Assembly (NCBI GenBank): GCA_002296285.1
Contig: DBHX01000055.1
Coordinates: forward strand, 1 to 64,000
Source of the DNA: a bacterium UBP8_UBA817
GTDB lineage: Bacteria > Margulisbacteria > Marinamargulisbacteria > UBA817
Length of the DNA stretch: 64,000 bases
Direction: 5' to 3'
Position 1 is the first letter of the stretch. Each line of letters starts with the position of its first letter. Below, piece after piece: positions 1-9,158 of this stretch. The notes under the pieces are model-generated. The model was not told the DNA's origin and searched no databases. It saw only the letters and a list, made by a program, of their open reading frames with translations. The position numbers and the translations under genes are program-made.

Positions 1-723
1 TTCTCTCCCCTTGACGATGGAATTCCGATTCAATACTCGCTGTCGAGTACTCAACTGGTATCCAATATGTTGACGCAATACACCAGTGATCCGATTGCCT
101 GCATTCATTTGTCTGAAATCAATCATTTGTACTTGGAAAATACCGCCATTCATCCCAATGGTAAGATGAGTCATTGGGTTCGTTTTTCGAGTTGGCAGAC
201 ATTGTACCGCTTGTTTAATTTAACGAATGACCACCTGGTGGATGTCAATATGGATGATATCAAGGATGATTTGATGGTTCCATTGGATCCGTTTCGATCG
301 TATCATAATCAGCGCTATCATATGCTCAATATGAATTCTTTTCATTCCCAGAGATTAAAGAAATTGGGGGTTCTTCAAACGTTGTTTTTGCTGAAATATG
401 TTTTGTCTCAATATGATCATCGCAGTCAGTCTGGCCATTTTCAAACCCTTGTGTTTTCAATGAGCGAATGGCCCATGTCGTCCATGCAGTTGTGTGTCGA
501 TGTGTGTCAAATTAATGGGGTTGATTTTAAAATGAACCATTGGCTTGACCTCATGCATGTGAGTCAGTTTGTATCGAAACAACAGTTCTTTTCAGCATCA
601 AGACGTCAGGATCTGTTTAAATTAAACCAACAATTGATACCATCTTTGGACCCCTTAACCTGTTATTCTCTTTACCAAGAATGGGAACATTGGTTTAATA
701 CGTTGTATGATTATTGGCGTTGA
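1..723 (+). CDS. 3' part of an unknown protein upstream of tsaB
   Basis: The reading frame is open from the first base of the window, so the first in-frame ATG (67) need not be the true start and the gene probably begins upstream. The visible part has no signal peptide, no membrane segment and no motif I recognise. It is rich in His, Gln, Tyr and Trp. Its stop lies inside the start of tsaB (17-base overlap), so the two genes are probably translationally coupled. In many bacteria the tsaB neighbour is tsaE or rimI, but I see neither a P-loop nor an acetyltransferase motif here. Function unknown. Confidence 0.6.
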   Translation, partial: FSPLDDGIPIQYSLSSTQLVSNMLTQYTSDPIACIHLSEINHLYLENTAIHPNGKMSHWVRFSSWQTLYRLFNLTNDHLVDVNMDDIKDDLMVPLDPFRSYHNQRYHMLNMNSFHSQRLKKLGVLQTLFLLKYVLSQYDHRSQSGHFQTLVFSMSEWPMSSMQLCVDVCQINGVDFKMNHWLDLMHVSQFVSKQQFFSASRRQDLFKLNQQLIPSLDPLTCYSLYQEWEHWFNTLYDYWR

Positions 724-1330
724 CGCAACCCATCGATGGATCCAACAAGTGGCTGTTTCTGAGAAAGAAACTCAATTTTCTCAGTGGGAGGGGCCGATTG
801 AGGAACTGCCGAATCGAATTGAACCACTACTAAGTTCCGATGCCCCATTGCGTGGTGGGTTGGTGGTATTGGGGCCTGGGTCGTATACGGGCATTCGGCT
901 ATCATTAACCACCATGAAAATGCTCACTTTGGTGCATGATGTTCCCTTGATGGGAGTATCTTTATTTGATGCGTATTTGCAGTTGAATTATGCATTGATT
1001 CAGGGGTTGGTGCTCATGACCAGCCCTTCACGAAAAGGCGTGTTTAATTCCCAATTATTTCAAACCAATGCCAGTGGATTTAATCCAATATCATCGTTAT
1101 TGCAAATTCGGGAAGATGGCATGCAAGATTGGTTGTCTCGTTATACAGCCCCCATTTATTGGTTGCATCTTGGTTCTTCGGATATTTCAGTTGATGTGCC
1201 CTCGATTCATTGTCAAAACGTACGCTTGGATTTGGTTGCGCTTGTTGATCATTACAGCGATCGTATTTCAAAAATGAACCCTGAATCGGGTTTATTTCCC
1301 ATTTATTCTTACCCACCAGTGATGTCATAA
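707..1330 (+). CDS. tsaB: tRNA threonylcarbamoyladenosine biosynthesis protein TsaB
   Basis: TsaB (YeaZ) is the ASKHA-fold partner of TsaD in the cytoplasmic complex that transfers threonylcarbamoyl to A37 of ANN-decoding tRNAs. The start MIIGVDATHR matches the usual first beta strand. The family signature GPGSYTGIR is at residues 56-64. The length of 207 is slightly short of the usual 220-230. The gene overlaps the end of the upstream unknown gene and shows no clear Shine-Dalgarno sequence, which fits coupled translation. The C-terminal half is weakly conserved, as is common in this family. The heat-shock operon starts about 65 bases downstream under its own promoter. Confidence 0.88.
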   Translation: MIIGVDATHRWIQQVAVSEKETQFSQWEGPIEELPNRIEPLLSSDAPLRGGLVVLGPGSYTGIRLSLTTMKMLTLVHDVPLMGVSLFDAYLQLNYALIQGLVLMTSPSRKGVFNSQLFQTNASGFNPISSLLQIREDGMQDWLSRYTAPIYWLHLGSSDISVDVPSIHCQNVRLDLVALVDHYSDRISKMNPESGLFPIYSYPPVMS

Positions 1331-1358
1331 AGGGTGAGTTTTTCTATTAAATCAAATC

Positions 1359-1383
1359 TAGCACTCTATTGATTAGAGTGCTA
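1359..1383 (+). promoter_or_regulatory. CIRCE operator for HrcA
   Basis: Perfect inverted repeat TAGCACTC-N9-GAGTGCTA, the core of the CIRCE consensus. HrcA binds this element to repress chaperone operons. It lies directly in front of hrcA, and its right arm overlaps the -10 box, so bound HrcA would block RNA polymerase. Confidence 0.96.
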
Positions 1384-1387
1384 TAAT
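1379..1387 (+). promoter_or_regulatory. Extended -10 promoter of the hrcA operon
   Basis: TGCTATAAT is a perfect -10 hexamer (1382-1387) with the upstream TG of an extended -10. No good -35 is seen at the proper distance. Transcription should start 6-8 bases downstream, at about 1394-1395, which is the A of the hrcA start codon, so the mRNA may have no leader. Confidence 0.7.
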
Positions 1388-1394
1388 TGGCTTA

Positions 1395-2390
1395 ATGAAT
1401 CAACGTCAACAAGAAATTTTAACATGTGTTGTGGATCGATTTATTGACTCACATCAACCCATATCCTCGAAGATGGTCCTCGATATGTTATCGATTCAAT
1501 TGTCATCAGCAACCATTCGTCAGGTGTTTTCTGTGTTGGATAAAAATGGGTATGTTGAAAAGCTTCATACATCATCTGGGCGAGTTCCCACAGATAAAGG
1601 GTACCGTGTGTATGTTGATGCAATTAAAGGTGAAGGTGCAACCCTTGACCTGGACGGTCATGTTACGGATCAGTCCTATCATGTTAAATTTCGTTATGTT
1701 TTTGATCGATTATTGACGCATGTGGCGAATAAAACCCCATACATATCAATGCTTTCGCTCAATGACAAAGCGTTGTCGGATGTTGCAATGATTAAATATG
1801 TTTCGATTAGTTCTCATTATGGATTAATCCTATTGTTTCATCGGGTTGGTATTGTATCCGAACATTATGTTCGTTTTGATCAAGATGTCTCGACCTGCGA
1901 TGTGGATAACCTCATTGACATTTTATTGAAATCGCTTCAAAAAAATCAGGGGTTGCAATGTATTGTGAATGAATTTTCTAACAAGGATGCCCACTTTCTT
2001 GAATGTGTTTTTAATGTGATTCAGAAAAGTGCTTCGACATCGGTTGCGTCAGATCAGGTGATGATTAAGAACGTAACCAAATGTTTATCGTTGTCTGATT
2101 ATGCGGATAAAGATGCGGTTCAGCAGTTATTGGACGTTTTGGATGATTCGTTGGTCATTCATCGGTTAATGAATCATGGGTTTCAGGCCAATGAATTGGA
2201 TGTTTTGATTGGCCATGAATTAAATGATGATCGTTTGAATTCAGCCAGTTTTATATCCATTCCCATTTGTTTGGATGGTGTTCATGTGGCATGTTTGGGC
2301 ATTCTTGGCCCAAGTCGCATGGATTATTTATCGATTATTCGATGGTTAAGTTCTACAGAAACTCTAGCCGAGCTAAATCAAGTTTGTTAA
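1395..2390 (+). CDS. hrcA: Heat-inducible transcription repressor HrcA
   Basis: HrcA binds CIRCE and represses the chaperone operon that it heads. The N-terminal winged helix is typical: MNQRQQEIL, then SSATIRQVFSVLD, HTSSGRVPTDKGYR and YVD. The C-terminal GAF-like region follows, and 331 residues is close to the usual 340. The alignment begins at the first residue, so the ATG at 1395 is the start even though no Shine-Dalgarno sequence precedes it. It is first in hrcA-grpE-dnaK-dnaJ and is autoregulated through the CIRCE at 1359-1383. GroEL-assisted activation of HrcA is known for the family but groEL is not in this window. Confidence 0.96.
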   Translation: MNQRQQEILTCVVDRFIDSHQPISSKMVLDMLSIQLSSATIRQVFSVLDKNGYVEKLHTSSGRVPTDKGYRVYVDAIKGEGATLDLDGHVTDQSYHVKFRYVFDRLLTHVANKTPYISMLSLNDKALSDVAMIKYVSISSHYGLILLFHRVGIVSEHYVRFDQDVSTCDVDNLIDILLKSLQKNQGLQCIVNEFSNKDAHFLECVFNVIQKSASTSVASDQVMIKNVTKCLSLSDYADKDAVQQLLDVLDDSLVIHRLMNHGFQANELDVLIGHELNDDRLNSASFISIPICLDGVHVACLGILGPSRMDYLSIIRWLSSTETLAELNQVC

Positions 2391-2402
2391 AGTAGGTGAT
2401 AT

Positions 2403-2972
2403 ATGTCGAAAAAAGAAGTTAAAAGTACAACAAAAAAACCAAAAACAAAGTCAAAAAAAGCCGTCAAATCTGATTTTGAGTTGAATGAACTACAAGCACA
2501 AGTGTTAAGCTTGACCAAAGAAAATGATGATTTGAAAAAAGAGATGGATGAGTTTAAAGATCAGTCTCTTCGTGCTTTGGCTGAACTCGAAAATGTGAAA
2601 CGGCGTAAAGAGCAAGAAAAAGTGGACGCCATTAAGTTTGGCAATGAACGTTTAATTTTGGATTTGTTGCCCATTTTAGATGCGTTTCAATTGGCCATGT
2701 CTCAAGGAGATGTGTCTGAAAGTAAGGATGTTGTTGCGGTTGTTTCAGGATTTGAAATGATCCAAAAACAGTTGGAGCAGTTTTTAGAGAAATCAGGGGT
2801 TGTTCGCATTAATGCGATTGATCAACCGTTTGATCCGAATCTGCATCAGGGAATTTCTCAAGAATCACACCCTGATAAAGACGTAAATACAATTGTGAAA
2901 GAAATGCAGCCTGGATATACGTTGAATGATCGTGTTATTCGACCGTCCATGGTTGTGGTATCAACAAAATAA
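2403..2972 (+). CDS. grpE: Nucleotide exchange factor GrpE
   Basis: GrpE is the homodimeric exchange factor that releases ADP from DnaK. The first 30 residues are a Lys-rich basic tail. A long coiled-coil helix follows (about residues 30-75, [18 protein letters not shown]), then the conserved AELENVKRR segment and the C-terminal beta domain ending in [17 protein letters not shown]. The length of 189 is normal. An AGTAGGTGAT Shine-Dalgarno sequence lies upstream. It sits 12 bases after hrcA and 14 bases before dnaK. Confidence 0.96.
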   Translation: MSKKEVKSTTKKPKTKSKKAVKSDFELNELQAQVLSLTKENDDLKKEMDEFKDQSLRALAELENVKRRKEQEKVDAIKFGNERLILDLLPILDAFQLAMSQGDVSESKDVVAVVSGFEMIQKQLEQFLEKSGVVRINAIDQPFDPNLHQGISQESHPDKDVNTIVKEMQPGYTLNDRVIRPSMVVVSTK

Positions 2973-2986
2973 TTAAAGGAGTTATT

Positions 2987-4915
2987 ATGAGCAAAAAAGA
3001 ATCAAATAAAATTATTGGTATTGACTTGGGAACCACCAACTCTTGTTTTGCAGTGATGGAGGGTAAAGATGCGGCCGTTATTGCAAATGCAGAGGGTGCG
3101 AGAACCACGCCATCGATTGTTGCTTTTACGGGGTCAGAGACCATTGTTGGTCAAGTGGCCAAACGTCAAGCAGTGACCAATCCGTCGGGTACCGTTTATT
3201 CCGCCAAGCGATTTATTGGTCGTAAGTTTTCTGAGCTTGCAGATGATGAAAAGAAAATGCCATATTCTGTGGTTCAGCGAAAAGATGGTGGTATTGAGTT
3301 TAAGGTTCAAGATAAAACCTATGCGCCTCCAGAGATTTCAGCGCGTGTGTTGCAGAAAATTAAGGCTGATGCCGAAGCTTATTTGGGTGAAACCGTTACG
3401 AAAGCTGTCATTACGGTTCCGGCTTACTTTAATGATTCTCAACGAAAAGCAACCAAAGATGCCGGGGAAGTGGCAGGGTTGGATGTATTAAGAATCATTA
3501 ACGAACCAACAGCGGCGGCATTGGCCTATGGTTTGGATAAGAAAAACGATCAAAAAATCGCGGTTTATGATTTTGGTGGGGGCACGTTTGATGTGTCCAT
3601 TCTCGAAATCGGAGATGGCGTTTTTGAAGTATTGGCAACCAATGGGGATACCCACCTTGGAGGTGATGATTTGGACCAAGTCATTATTAATTGGTTGGTT
3701 GATGAGTTTAAAAAAGAACAAGGCGTTGATTTGAGCAATGATCAAATGGCTGGCCAACGTTTAAAAGAAGCCGCAGAAAAGGCAAAAATTGAATTGTCTT
3801 CAACACAGGCCACCGACATTAATTTACCGTTTATTACCGCGGATAATTCAGGTCCAAAACATTTGAATGTTAATTTAACGCGTTCAAAATTTGAGCAAAT
3901 GATTGATGATTACATCAAGCGTTCCATTGATCCTTGTAACAAAGCATTGGCTGATGCTGGCTTGTCTGCGAATGAAATCGATGAAGTTATTTTAGTTGGT
4001 GGTACGACCCGTATTCCAGCCATTCAAGAATCCGTTAAGTCTTTCTTTGGCAAGGAGCCAAGCAAAGGGGTAAACCCTGATGAGGTGGTTGCTTTGGGTG
4101 CCGCTATTCAAGGTGGTGTATTGGCTGGAGATGTTCAAGATGTGGTTCTTTTGGATGTTACCCCGTTATCTTTGGGAATTGAAACATTGGGTGGGGTGTG
4201 TACCAAACTTATTGAAAGAAATACGACCATTCCATCATCCAAAAGCCAAGTGTTTTCAACAGCAGCGGATAACCAAACCAGTGTTGAGATTCATGTGCTT
4301 CAAGGTGAGCGAGAAATGGCGGCAGACAACCGAACGTTGGGTCGATTCATTCTTGAGGGGATTGCTTCAGCACCCCGTGGTGTTCCTCAGGTTGAGGTTT
4401 CCTTTGACATTGATGCAAATGGTATTTTAAATGTGAAAGCCAAAGATAAAGGAACGGGTAAAGAGCAAAAAATTACCATCACAGCGAGTTCAGAGTTATC
4501 GGAAGATGATATTGAACGCATGAAAAAGGAAGCGGAAGCATCCTCTGAAGAAGATAAAAAGAAACGTGAAGCCATTGAAGCTAAAAACAATGCGGATAAC
4601 TTAATTTATCAAACAGAAAAGACCATGAATGATGCCAAAGATAAGTTAAAAGATGATACCAAAGCATCGTTAGAAGCGGGTATTAATGAATTGAAAGAGG
4701 CGCTAGCATCTGAAGATACAGATAAAATCAAGGAAAAGTCAGATGAGCTACAAAAGAAAGTGCATGAATTTTCTCAGGAGCTCTACCAAGCCAATCCTGA
4801 AGCGGCCGCTGATGCAGCGTCAGCACAGCAAGATGAGCCCTCTCAGGAAGAAGCTAAAAAATCCGATGATAATGTGGTGGATGCGGATTATGAGGAAGTT
4901 GAAGAGAAAAAATAA
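2987..4915 (+). CDS. dnaK: Chaperone DnaK (Hsp70)
   Basis: Cytoplasmic Hsp70. The ATPase domain starts with [12 protein letters not shown] (near residue 9), has [14 protein letters not shown] and [11 protein letters not shown], and is followed by the linker and substrate domain ([24 protein letters not shown]). The helical lid and an acidic C-terminus ending [11 protein letters not shown] come last. The length of 642 is canonical. A strong AAAGGAG ribosome site is present. It is the third gene of the CIRCE operon and works with the flanking grpE and dnaJ. No unusual residues were noticed. Confidence 0.98.
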   Translation: MSKKESNKIIGIDLGTTNSCFAVMEGKDAAVIANAEGARTTPSIVAFTGSETIVGQVAKRQAVTNPSGTVYSAKRFIGRKFSELADDEKKMPYSVVQRKDGGIEFKVQDKTYAPPEISARVLQKIKADAEAYLGETVTKAVITVPAYFNDSQRKATKDAGEVAGLDVLRIINEPTAAALAYGLDKKNDQKIAVYDFGGGTFDVSILEIGDGVFEVLATNGDTHLGGDDLDQVIINWLVDEFKKEQGVDLSNDQMAGQRLKEAAEKAKIELSSTQATDINLPFITADNSGPKHLNVNLTRSKFEQMIDDYIKRSIDPCNKALADAGLSANEIDEVILVGGTTRIPAIQESVKSFFGKEPSKGVNPDEVVALGAAIQGGVLAGDVQDVVLLDVTPLSLGIETLGGVCTKLIERNTTIPSSKSQVFSTAADNQTSVEIHVLQGEREMAADNRTLGRFILEGIASAPRGVPQVEVSFDIDANGILNVKAKDKGTGKEQKITITASSELSEDDIERMKKEAEASSEEDKKKREAIEAKNNADNLIYQTEKTMNDAKDKLKDDTKASLEAGINELKEALASEDTDKIKEKSDELQKKVHEFSQELYQANPEAAADAASAQQDEPSQEEAKKSDDNVVDADYEEVEEKK

Positions 4916-4941
4916 ATTGTTAGGGGGGGCACTTTAAACTT

Positions 4942-6009
4942 ATGGCCAAAGATTTATATAATGTTTTAGGAATAGAAAAAGGTGCGAATGAGCAGGAGAT
5001 TAAACGTGCGTATCGTCGTTTGGCTCGTGAGTATCATCCTGATGTTAATAAATCAGCTGGAGCGGATGAAAAGTTTAAAGAGGTTCAATCCGCCTATGAT
5101 GTTTTATCTGATCCACAGAAGCGGGCCCGTTATGATCAGTTTGGGGTGACCGATGATCAAGCCGGGGGCTTTGGTGGGGGTGGTTTTGGTGGCTTTGAGG
5201 GATTTTCTGGTGGGGCTGGTTTTGAAGATGCGTTTGGTGACATTTTTGAGTCCTTTTTTGGTGGATCTCGTGGTGGTGGCGGTGGGGCACGATCATCGGG
5301 TCAACAAGCCGGTGAAGATTTGCGATATGATTTAACCATTTCATTAGAGGAAGCGGCCAAAGGGTTTAAAAAAAATATTGAGTTATTTTATTTGGATGTT
5401 AAAAAAGGGAGTACAAGGTCGTGCCCTCAATGCAATGGGGTCGGGTATGTCGAGGTTGTTCAGAGAACCATTCTAGGTAGCATATCTCAGCGAAGCCCTT
5501 GTCCAACGTGTCATGGTACCGGTGGTATTGAGCGAGAAAAGAAAAAGAAAAACATTGATATAAAGATTCCTGCGGGGGTTGAGACTGGCATGAAGTTGCG
5601 TGTCAGTGGGGAAGGAAATGCGGGGATCGGTGGTGGTCCGCGTGGTGATCTATTTGTGGTGATTACGGTGAAGGAGCATGATGTTTTTCATCGAGAAGGG
5701 AATGATTTGATTTTGGAAGTGCCGGTGCCATTATCTCAAGTGGTGTTGGGTGCGGTGTTGCGTGTTCCTACTTTGGAAGGAAAGACGGATTTGAAAGTTC
5801 CTGCGGGAACTCAGGCTGGGACTCGCTTTCGATTAAAAGGGAAGGGCATCAAAAACATTAAAGGATTTGGGCATGGTGACATGTATGTCATCGTTAATGT
5901 TGATATTCCAACGAGTCTTACGAAAGATGAAAAAGAATGTTTTGAGAAAATTTCAAAGCTTCGAGGCGATGAAAAGCGTTTGGCCAGTGCTTTGGATGCG
6001 TTGGTATAG
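4942..6009 (+). CDS. dnaJ: Chaperone DnaJ with a reduced zinc-finger region
   Basis: Hsp40 co-chaperone that stimulates DnaK ATPase. The J domain has [20 protein letters not shown] and the HPD motif (YHPDVNKS), and is followed by a long Gly/Phe-rich linker (about residues 73-117). Only two of the usual four CxxCxGxG motifs are present: CPQCNGVG (from residue 161) and CPTCHGTG (from 187). These match motifs II and III, which form one zinc site; motifs I and IV are missing. The C-terminal substrate domains ([29 protein letters not shown]) are intact. At 355 residues it is shorter than typical 370-380. The G-rich ribosome site is unusually far upstream (about 14 bases). Confidence 0.95.
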   Translation: MAKDLYNVLGIEKGANEQEIKRAYRRLAREYHPDVNKSAGADEKFKEVQSAYDVLSDPQKRARYDQFGVTDDQAGGFGGGGFGGFEGFSGGAGFEDAFGDIFESFFGGSRGGGGGARSSGQQAGEDLRYDLTISLEEAAKGFKKNIELFYLDVKKGSTRSCPQCNGVGYVEVVQRTILGSISQRSPCPTCHGTGGIEREKKKKNIDIKIPAGVETGMKLRVSGEGNAGIGGGPRGDLFVVITVKEHDVFHREGNDLILEVPVPLSQVVLGAVLRVPTLEGKTDLKVPAGTQAGTRFRLKGKGIKNIKGFGHGDMYVIVNVDIPTSLTKDEKECFEKISKLRGDEKRLASALDALV

Positions 6010-6043
6010 GGTTTAGTTTATTTATCAACTGTTATGTCAGTGT

Positions 6044-6289
6044 TTGTTCTTTGAACGAACCCTCCCTGACGGGCCTAATATGCAATATATGGCAGGTGGT
6101 GATATCCCCATTACTTTTACTCAATTAGAAACCGGCCAACTAAGTATTAAACAATGTTTGGTGCATATTCGAACTGAACCTGATGGAAGTGTAAGAACAT
6201 ACAAAGGTACTGAACAAACTCCCATAAAATTTGGCTTAGAATTTGGCCGTGTTGAGCAGTGTTTGTCATGCGTTGCTAACGCGTCCTAA
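6044..6289 (+). CDS. Small protein, first copy of a tandem module
   Basis: An 81-residue ORF with a TTG start and no clear ribosome site. Its body (RTLPDGPNMQYM, ITFTQLETGQLSIKQCL, TYKGTEQTPI) aligns with the next small ORF (TRPNGRGRMEFI, VVFMSEPESAHMSVRCL, VYKGTASSPV), so the two are tandem copies of one domain. The only nearby ATG (6034) is in another frame and reads five sense codons before CTT TGA; a +1 shift there would join it to this frame. The copies are therefore either separate genes with odd starts or pieces of a frameshifted gene. No known family recognised. Confidence 0.4.
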   Translation: MFFERTLPDGPNMQYMAGGDIPITFTQLETGQLSIKQCLVHIRTEPDGSVRTYKGTEQTPIKFGLEFGRVEQCLSCVANAS

Positions 6290-6551
6290 TGGGCGCGGCA
6301 GGATGGAATTTATAGGCGATGATCAGGCCCCTGTTGTTTTTATGTCTGAACCAGAATCAGCGCATATGAGTGTTCGCTGCCTAACGTTTTCTCGAAAATA
6401 CCCCACAGGGAGAACGATTGTATATAAAGGGACGGCGTCGTCACCCGTTGTAAGAGACCCAAATGGAAAGGTTTCTAAATATGAGTCTATGGTTACAGAT
6501 CATATGGTTACAGATGATCCTAATGCTTCCTCTTACTGCGTCATAAGTTAA
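6243..6551 (+). CDS. Small protein, second copy of a tandem module
   Basis: 102-residue ORF in the +1 frame relative to the preceding one, overlapping its end by 47 bases, with a TTG start and no convincing ribosome site. Similarity to the first copy begins near TRPNG (about base 6279) and runs through VYKGTASSPV. The residues before that are probably out-of-frame readthrough. In the other frame the end of the first ORF carries QCLSC, matching QCLFF just before the first copy. A single base change near 6275-6290 would therefore fuse both copies into one two-domain protein. Function unknown. Confidence 0.4.
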   Translation: MAVLSSVCHALLTRPNGRGRMEFIGDDQAPVVFMSEPESAHMSVRCLTFSRKYPTGRTIVYKGTASSPVVRDPNGKVSKYESMVTDHMVTDDPNASSYCVIS

Positions 6552-6617
6552 TGGCTGTGGTGTCTAATTTAGGATGATAACGTATGGGTTAAACGGTTGG
6601 GGTCATTGATGCCATCG

Positions 6618-7346
6618 TTAGTCTCGACGGCTTTGAAGCTTGGCAAGTAAGCGTAAAATTTCAATGTAGAGCCAAATAAGGGTGACCATTAAGCCAAAAG
6701 CCCCATACCACTCCATGTATTTCGGCGCCCCTTGTTGTGCCCCTTGTTCAATGAAATCAAAGTCTAAGACTAGGTTCAATGCGGCGATAACCACCACGAC
6801 GGCACTAAACCCAATGCCAATAATGCCGTTGCCATACACACTGGTGATGCCCATCCCAAATAGTCCCAAGACAAAATTGATCATGTAAAAAATAAAAATG
6901 CCACCGGTGGCTGCGACCAACCCTAATTTGAAGTTTTCCGTGACCCGGATTTTACCGGATGCATATGCACAGAGCAGCGCAAAAAGGGTGCCAAAGGTTA
7001 AATATACGGCTTGGATCACGATGCCTGGGTATTGTTGATTGAACATGACCGAAATGCCACCCAATAATAAGCCTTGAAGTGCGGCATATATCGGGGTAGT
7101 GGTTGGGGCCCATTCTTTTTTGAATGCGGTGATGATGGCCGTGATGAACCCGCCAATGCCACCCAATAGCATTAAGCCGGGGGATGGGTTGGTCCACGTA
7201 AATGTGGCGGCTAAAATTAAAATGCCCAAGGAAATATAGGTTTTATTTACGGTTCCTTGAATGGTCATGCCTGTAGTGGTATCGGCTTGACGCACCTGGT
7301 TAAATATTTTTGCGTTTAACGCTGGATTGGCTGTTTTCATTAACAT
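6618..7346 (-). CDS. Bax inhibitor-1 / YccA family membrane protein
   Basis: Polytopic inner-membrane protein of 242 residues with about seven hydrophobic helices, starting near residue 33 (YISLGILILAATFTW). The family's acidic C-terminal signature lies in the last helices (ALNLVLDFDFIEQGAQ and YGAFGLMVTLIWLYIEILRLL). The N-terminus (MKTANPALN) matches the YccA-like bacterial Bax1-I subgroup. Family members act as pH-sensitive calcium leak channels or interact with FtsH, but the role here is not known. A GAGGAG ribosome site precedes the ATG. It is convergent with the small ORFs to its left and divergent from the small ORF at 7390. Confidence 0.9.
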   Translation of the reverse strand: MLMKTANPALNAKIFNQVRQADTTTGMTIQGTVNKTYISLGILILAATFTWTNPSPGLMLLGGIGGFITAIITAFKKEWAPTTTPIYAALQGLLLGGISVMFNQQYPGIVIQAVYLTFGTLFALLCAYASGKIRVTENFKLGLVAATGGIFIFYMINFVLGLFGMGITSVYGNGIIGIGFSAVVVVIAALNLVLDFDFIEQGAQQGAPKYMEWYGAFGLMVTLIWLYIEILRLLAKLQSRRD

Positions 7347-7389
7347 GATTGATTCTCCTCATTTATATTTTACAGAAATTTGATTAAAA

Positions 7390-7632
7390 ATGCGAAACTT
7401 ATTCAGTCTTTCCTTGATTGTTTGGTATTCTATGACGGTGCGAGTTGAAAATTCATCGTGTTTGGGTCAATCTACAGATCATGATACATGGGGCCCGTCG
7501 TCGAATAGTCACCAAGACGGTGTGATGATGAATGCTACCTATCAAACGTTGCAACAGGCGATGCGGAAGGCTCAATGTGGCGACAAAGAAGCCTACGAGA
7601 ATGTGTTAATCCTTGCATTTATAGGGGATTAA
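7390..7632 (+). CDS. Small hypothetical protein
   Basis: An 80-residue ORF starting at ATG with a hydrophobic N-terminus (MRNLFSLSLIVWYS) that could be a short signal or anchor, followed by a polar Ser/Asp-rich stretch and a C-terminal helical segment (TYQTLQQAMRKAQCGDKEAY). No homologous family recognised. No clear Shine-Dalgarno sequence, only an A-rich leader. A rho-independent terminator directly follows the stop, which supports it being an expressed unit. Confidence 0.45.
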   Translation: MRNLFSLSLIVWYSMTVRVENSSCLGQSTDHDTWGPSSNSHQDGVMMNATYQTLQQAMRKAQCGDKEAYENVLILAFIGD

Positions 7633-7646
7633 AAAAATGATTTTTT

Positions 7647-7671
7647 GGGGGAGTTTATTCCCCCTTTTTTT
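7647..7671 (+). terminator. Rho-independent terminator after the small ORF
   Basis: GGGGG (7647-7651) pairs with CCCCC (7660-7664) around an eight-base loop and is followed by seven T (7665-7671). Confidence 0.8.
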
Positions 7672-7692
7672 GGATTTTGTTAATCTATTAAC

Positions 7693-9030
7693 GTGTTAGT
7701 TAAAAATTCAGATTATTCTGGTCAAATTACTGATCAAGGAAAAAAAGGGGAGGGCATCGTTTGGCGGGATGGGTTCCCCGTGTATATTCCCAATGGCATT
7801 CCAGGTGACCAGGTTGAGTTTAAAGTGCTTAAAGTGGACAAGCGTCGGGCATTTGGAAAATTACTGCGTGTGATAGTGCCTAGTTCTGACCGAGTTGAGC
7901 CGAAATGTTCGGTTGCCCTTCAATGCGGGGGGTGCCAACTTCAACATCAATCTCAGGTATCGCAAGTGAGGTTTAAATCAAACGTATTGGTGTCTCGGTT
8001 GTCTCGGTTTGTGGATTTGTCCAATGTTCTTGTTCAACCAATGGTATCGGCGGATCGCCAATGGGCCACCAGAAATAAGATGCAATTTGCCTTTGGCATG
8101 GGGAATGATGGTCTTAAGATTGGCCTTTATGCCCCACGTTCTCATCGTGTGGTGAATATGGACTATTGTGAGATCATGTCTGCATCAATGAATCAAGTGC
8201 TGGCGGCCATTCGAGCTTGGCATGCGGTGGCTCAGGTTTCCGTATTTAACGAGTTGACGGGGGAGGGGGTATTGCGGCATGTGAGCGTTCGGCATTCCTA
8301 TGTTACGGGAGAACTTATGGTGATCTTGACCGTGGGAGAGGGTTTTGATTATTCGGGGGTTGTTGCCGCAATTCAAGGGGTGGATGGTGTGTGCAGTATG
8401 TATGTATCTATTCAATCGGATCCCAGTGATGATCGTGTTTTGGGTGATCACCTGGATCTTGTATGGGGATGCTCAACGATTCGAGATGTGGTGTGTGGCA
8501 CGACATGTTATGTGTCCCCAAAAACCTTTATGCAAGCCAATGCGATGCTTGTGAATCGGTTGTACCAGATACTAATGAAATCACTGAATGTTCAAGGTGC
8601 ATTGGTGGATTTATATTGTGGGGCGGGGGTTCTTACCTGTTCGCTGGCGCGTCATTATGATCAAGTGATTGGTGTTGATAATAATGAATCCGCCATTGGT
8701 GATGCCCAACGAAATGCCAAAGAAAATGGTCTGAATGTTGAGTTTGTTTGCCAAGATGCGGGCGACTTTTTACGTGCTTATTCCGATGAGGATATGACCA
8801 TTATTGTGGACCCGCCTCGGCAAGGGTTGGCGATTGTTCCTGAATTGCTTCAAAAAAAGCCAAGCCAAATTGTGTATGTGTCATGTTATCCAGATACCCT
8901 GGGGCGAGATTTGCGGGGGTTTGTTGAGGGGGGGTATCGCATCTCATCCATTCAAGGGGTCGATATGTTTTGTCATACCCCGCATATCGAATGCGTGGTT
9001 GTTTTGGAGTTTTTAGGGGGAAGTGAATAA
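7693..9030 (+). CDS. rlmD: 23S rRNA (uracil-5-)-methyltransferase, RumA/RlmD family
   Basis: SAM-dependent m5U methyltransferase. An N-terminal TRAM domain (YSGQITDQGKKGEGIVWRDG, VYIPNGIPGDQVEF) is followed by 4Fe-4S cysteines in CSVALQCGGCQLQH. The Rossmann methyltransferase domain has DLYCGAGVLTCSLA and VDPPRQGL. The catalytic Cys lies in YVSCYPDTLGRDL. The C-terminal TPHIECVVVLEF is typical. The length of 445 is normal. The start is GTG at 7693, which gives the full TRAM domain; the leader lacks a clear ribosome site. Whether the target is U1939 (RlmD), U747 or tRNA U54 cannot be told from sequence alone. Confidence 0.9.
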   Translation: MLVKNSDYSGQITDQGKKGEGIVWRDGFPVYIPNGIPGDQVEFKVLKVDKRRAFGKLLRVIVPSSDRVEPKCSVALQCGGCQLQHQSQVSQVRFKSNVLVSRLSRFVDLSNVLVQPMVSADRQWATRNKMQFAFGMGNDGLKIGLYAPRSHRVVNMDYCEIMSASMNQVLAAIRAWHAVAQVSVFNELTGEGVLRHVSVRHSYVTGELMVILTVGEGFDYSGVVAAIQGVDGVCSMYVSIQSDPSDDRVLGDHLDLVWGCSTIRDVVCGTTCYVSPKTFMQANAMLVNRLYQILMKSLNVQGALVDLYCGAGVLTCSLARHYDQVIGVDNNESAIGDAQRNAKENGLNVEFVCQDAGDFLRAYSDEDMTIIVDPPRQGLAIVPELLQKKPSQIVYVSCYPDTLGRDLRGFVEGGYRISSIQGVDMFCHTPHIECVVVLEFLGGSE

Positions 9031-9125
9031 GGAATGAACGTCAATTGGGGGGAGGCTTCACTTGATGATCCATTTTTTGTAAAGTATCAAATTGGGGGTG
9101 GATTGTGTGGTTTAAAAGGGGATTG

Positions 9126-9150
9126 GCCACCCATTCAGGTGGCGTTTTAT
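9126..9150 (+). terminator. Rho-independent terminator downstream of rlmD
   Basis: GCCACC (9126-9131) pairs perfectly with GGTGGC (9138-9143) around a six-base loop, followed by GTTTTATT. It ends the rlmD transcript and marks the left side of the accessory island. Confidence 0.8.
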
Positions 9151-9158
9151 TAATATTT

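Noticed and set aside
6034..6055. Programmed prfB-type +1 frameshift as a firm call
   Set aside because: CTT TGA is present but the internal Shine-Dalgarno needed in prfB is not; kept only as a possibility.
9034..9153. 39-codon ORF right after rlmD (MNVNWGEASLDDPFF...)
   Set aside because: Its 3' half is the rlmD terminator hairpin, and the GGA upstream touches the ATG, leaving no ribosome-site spacing.
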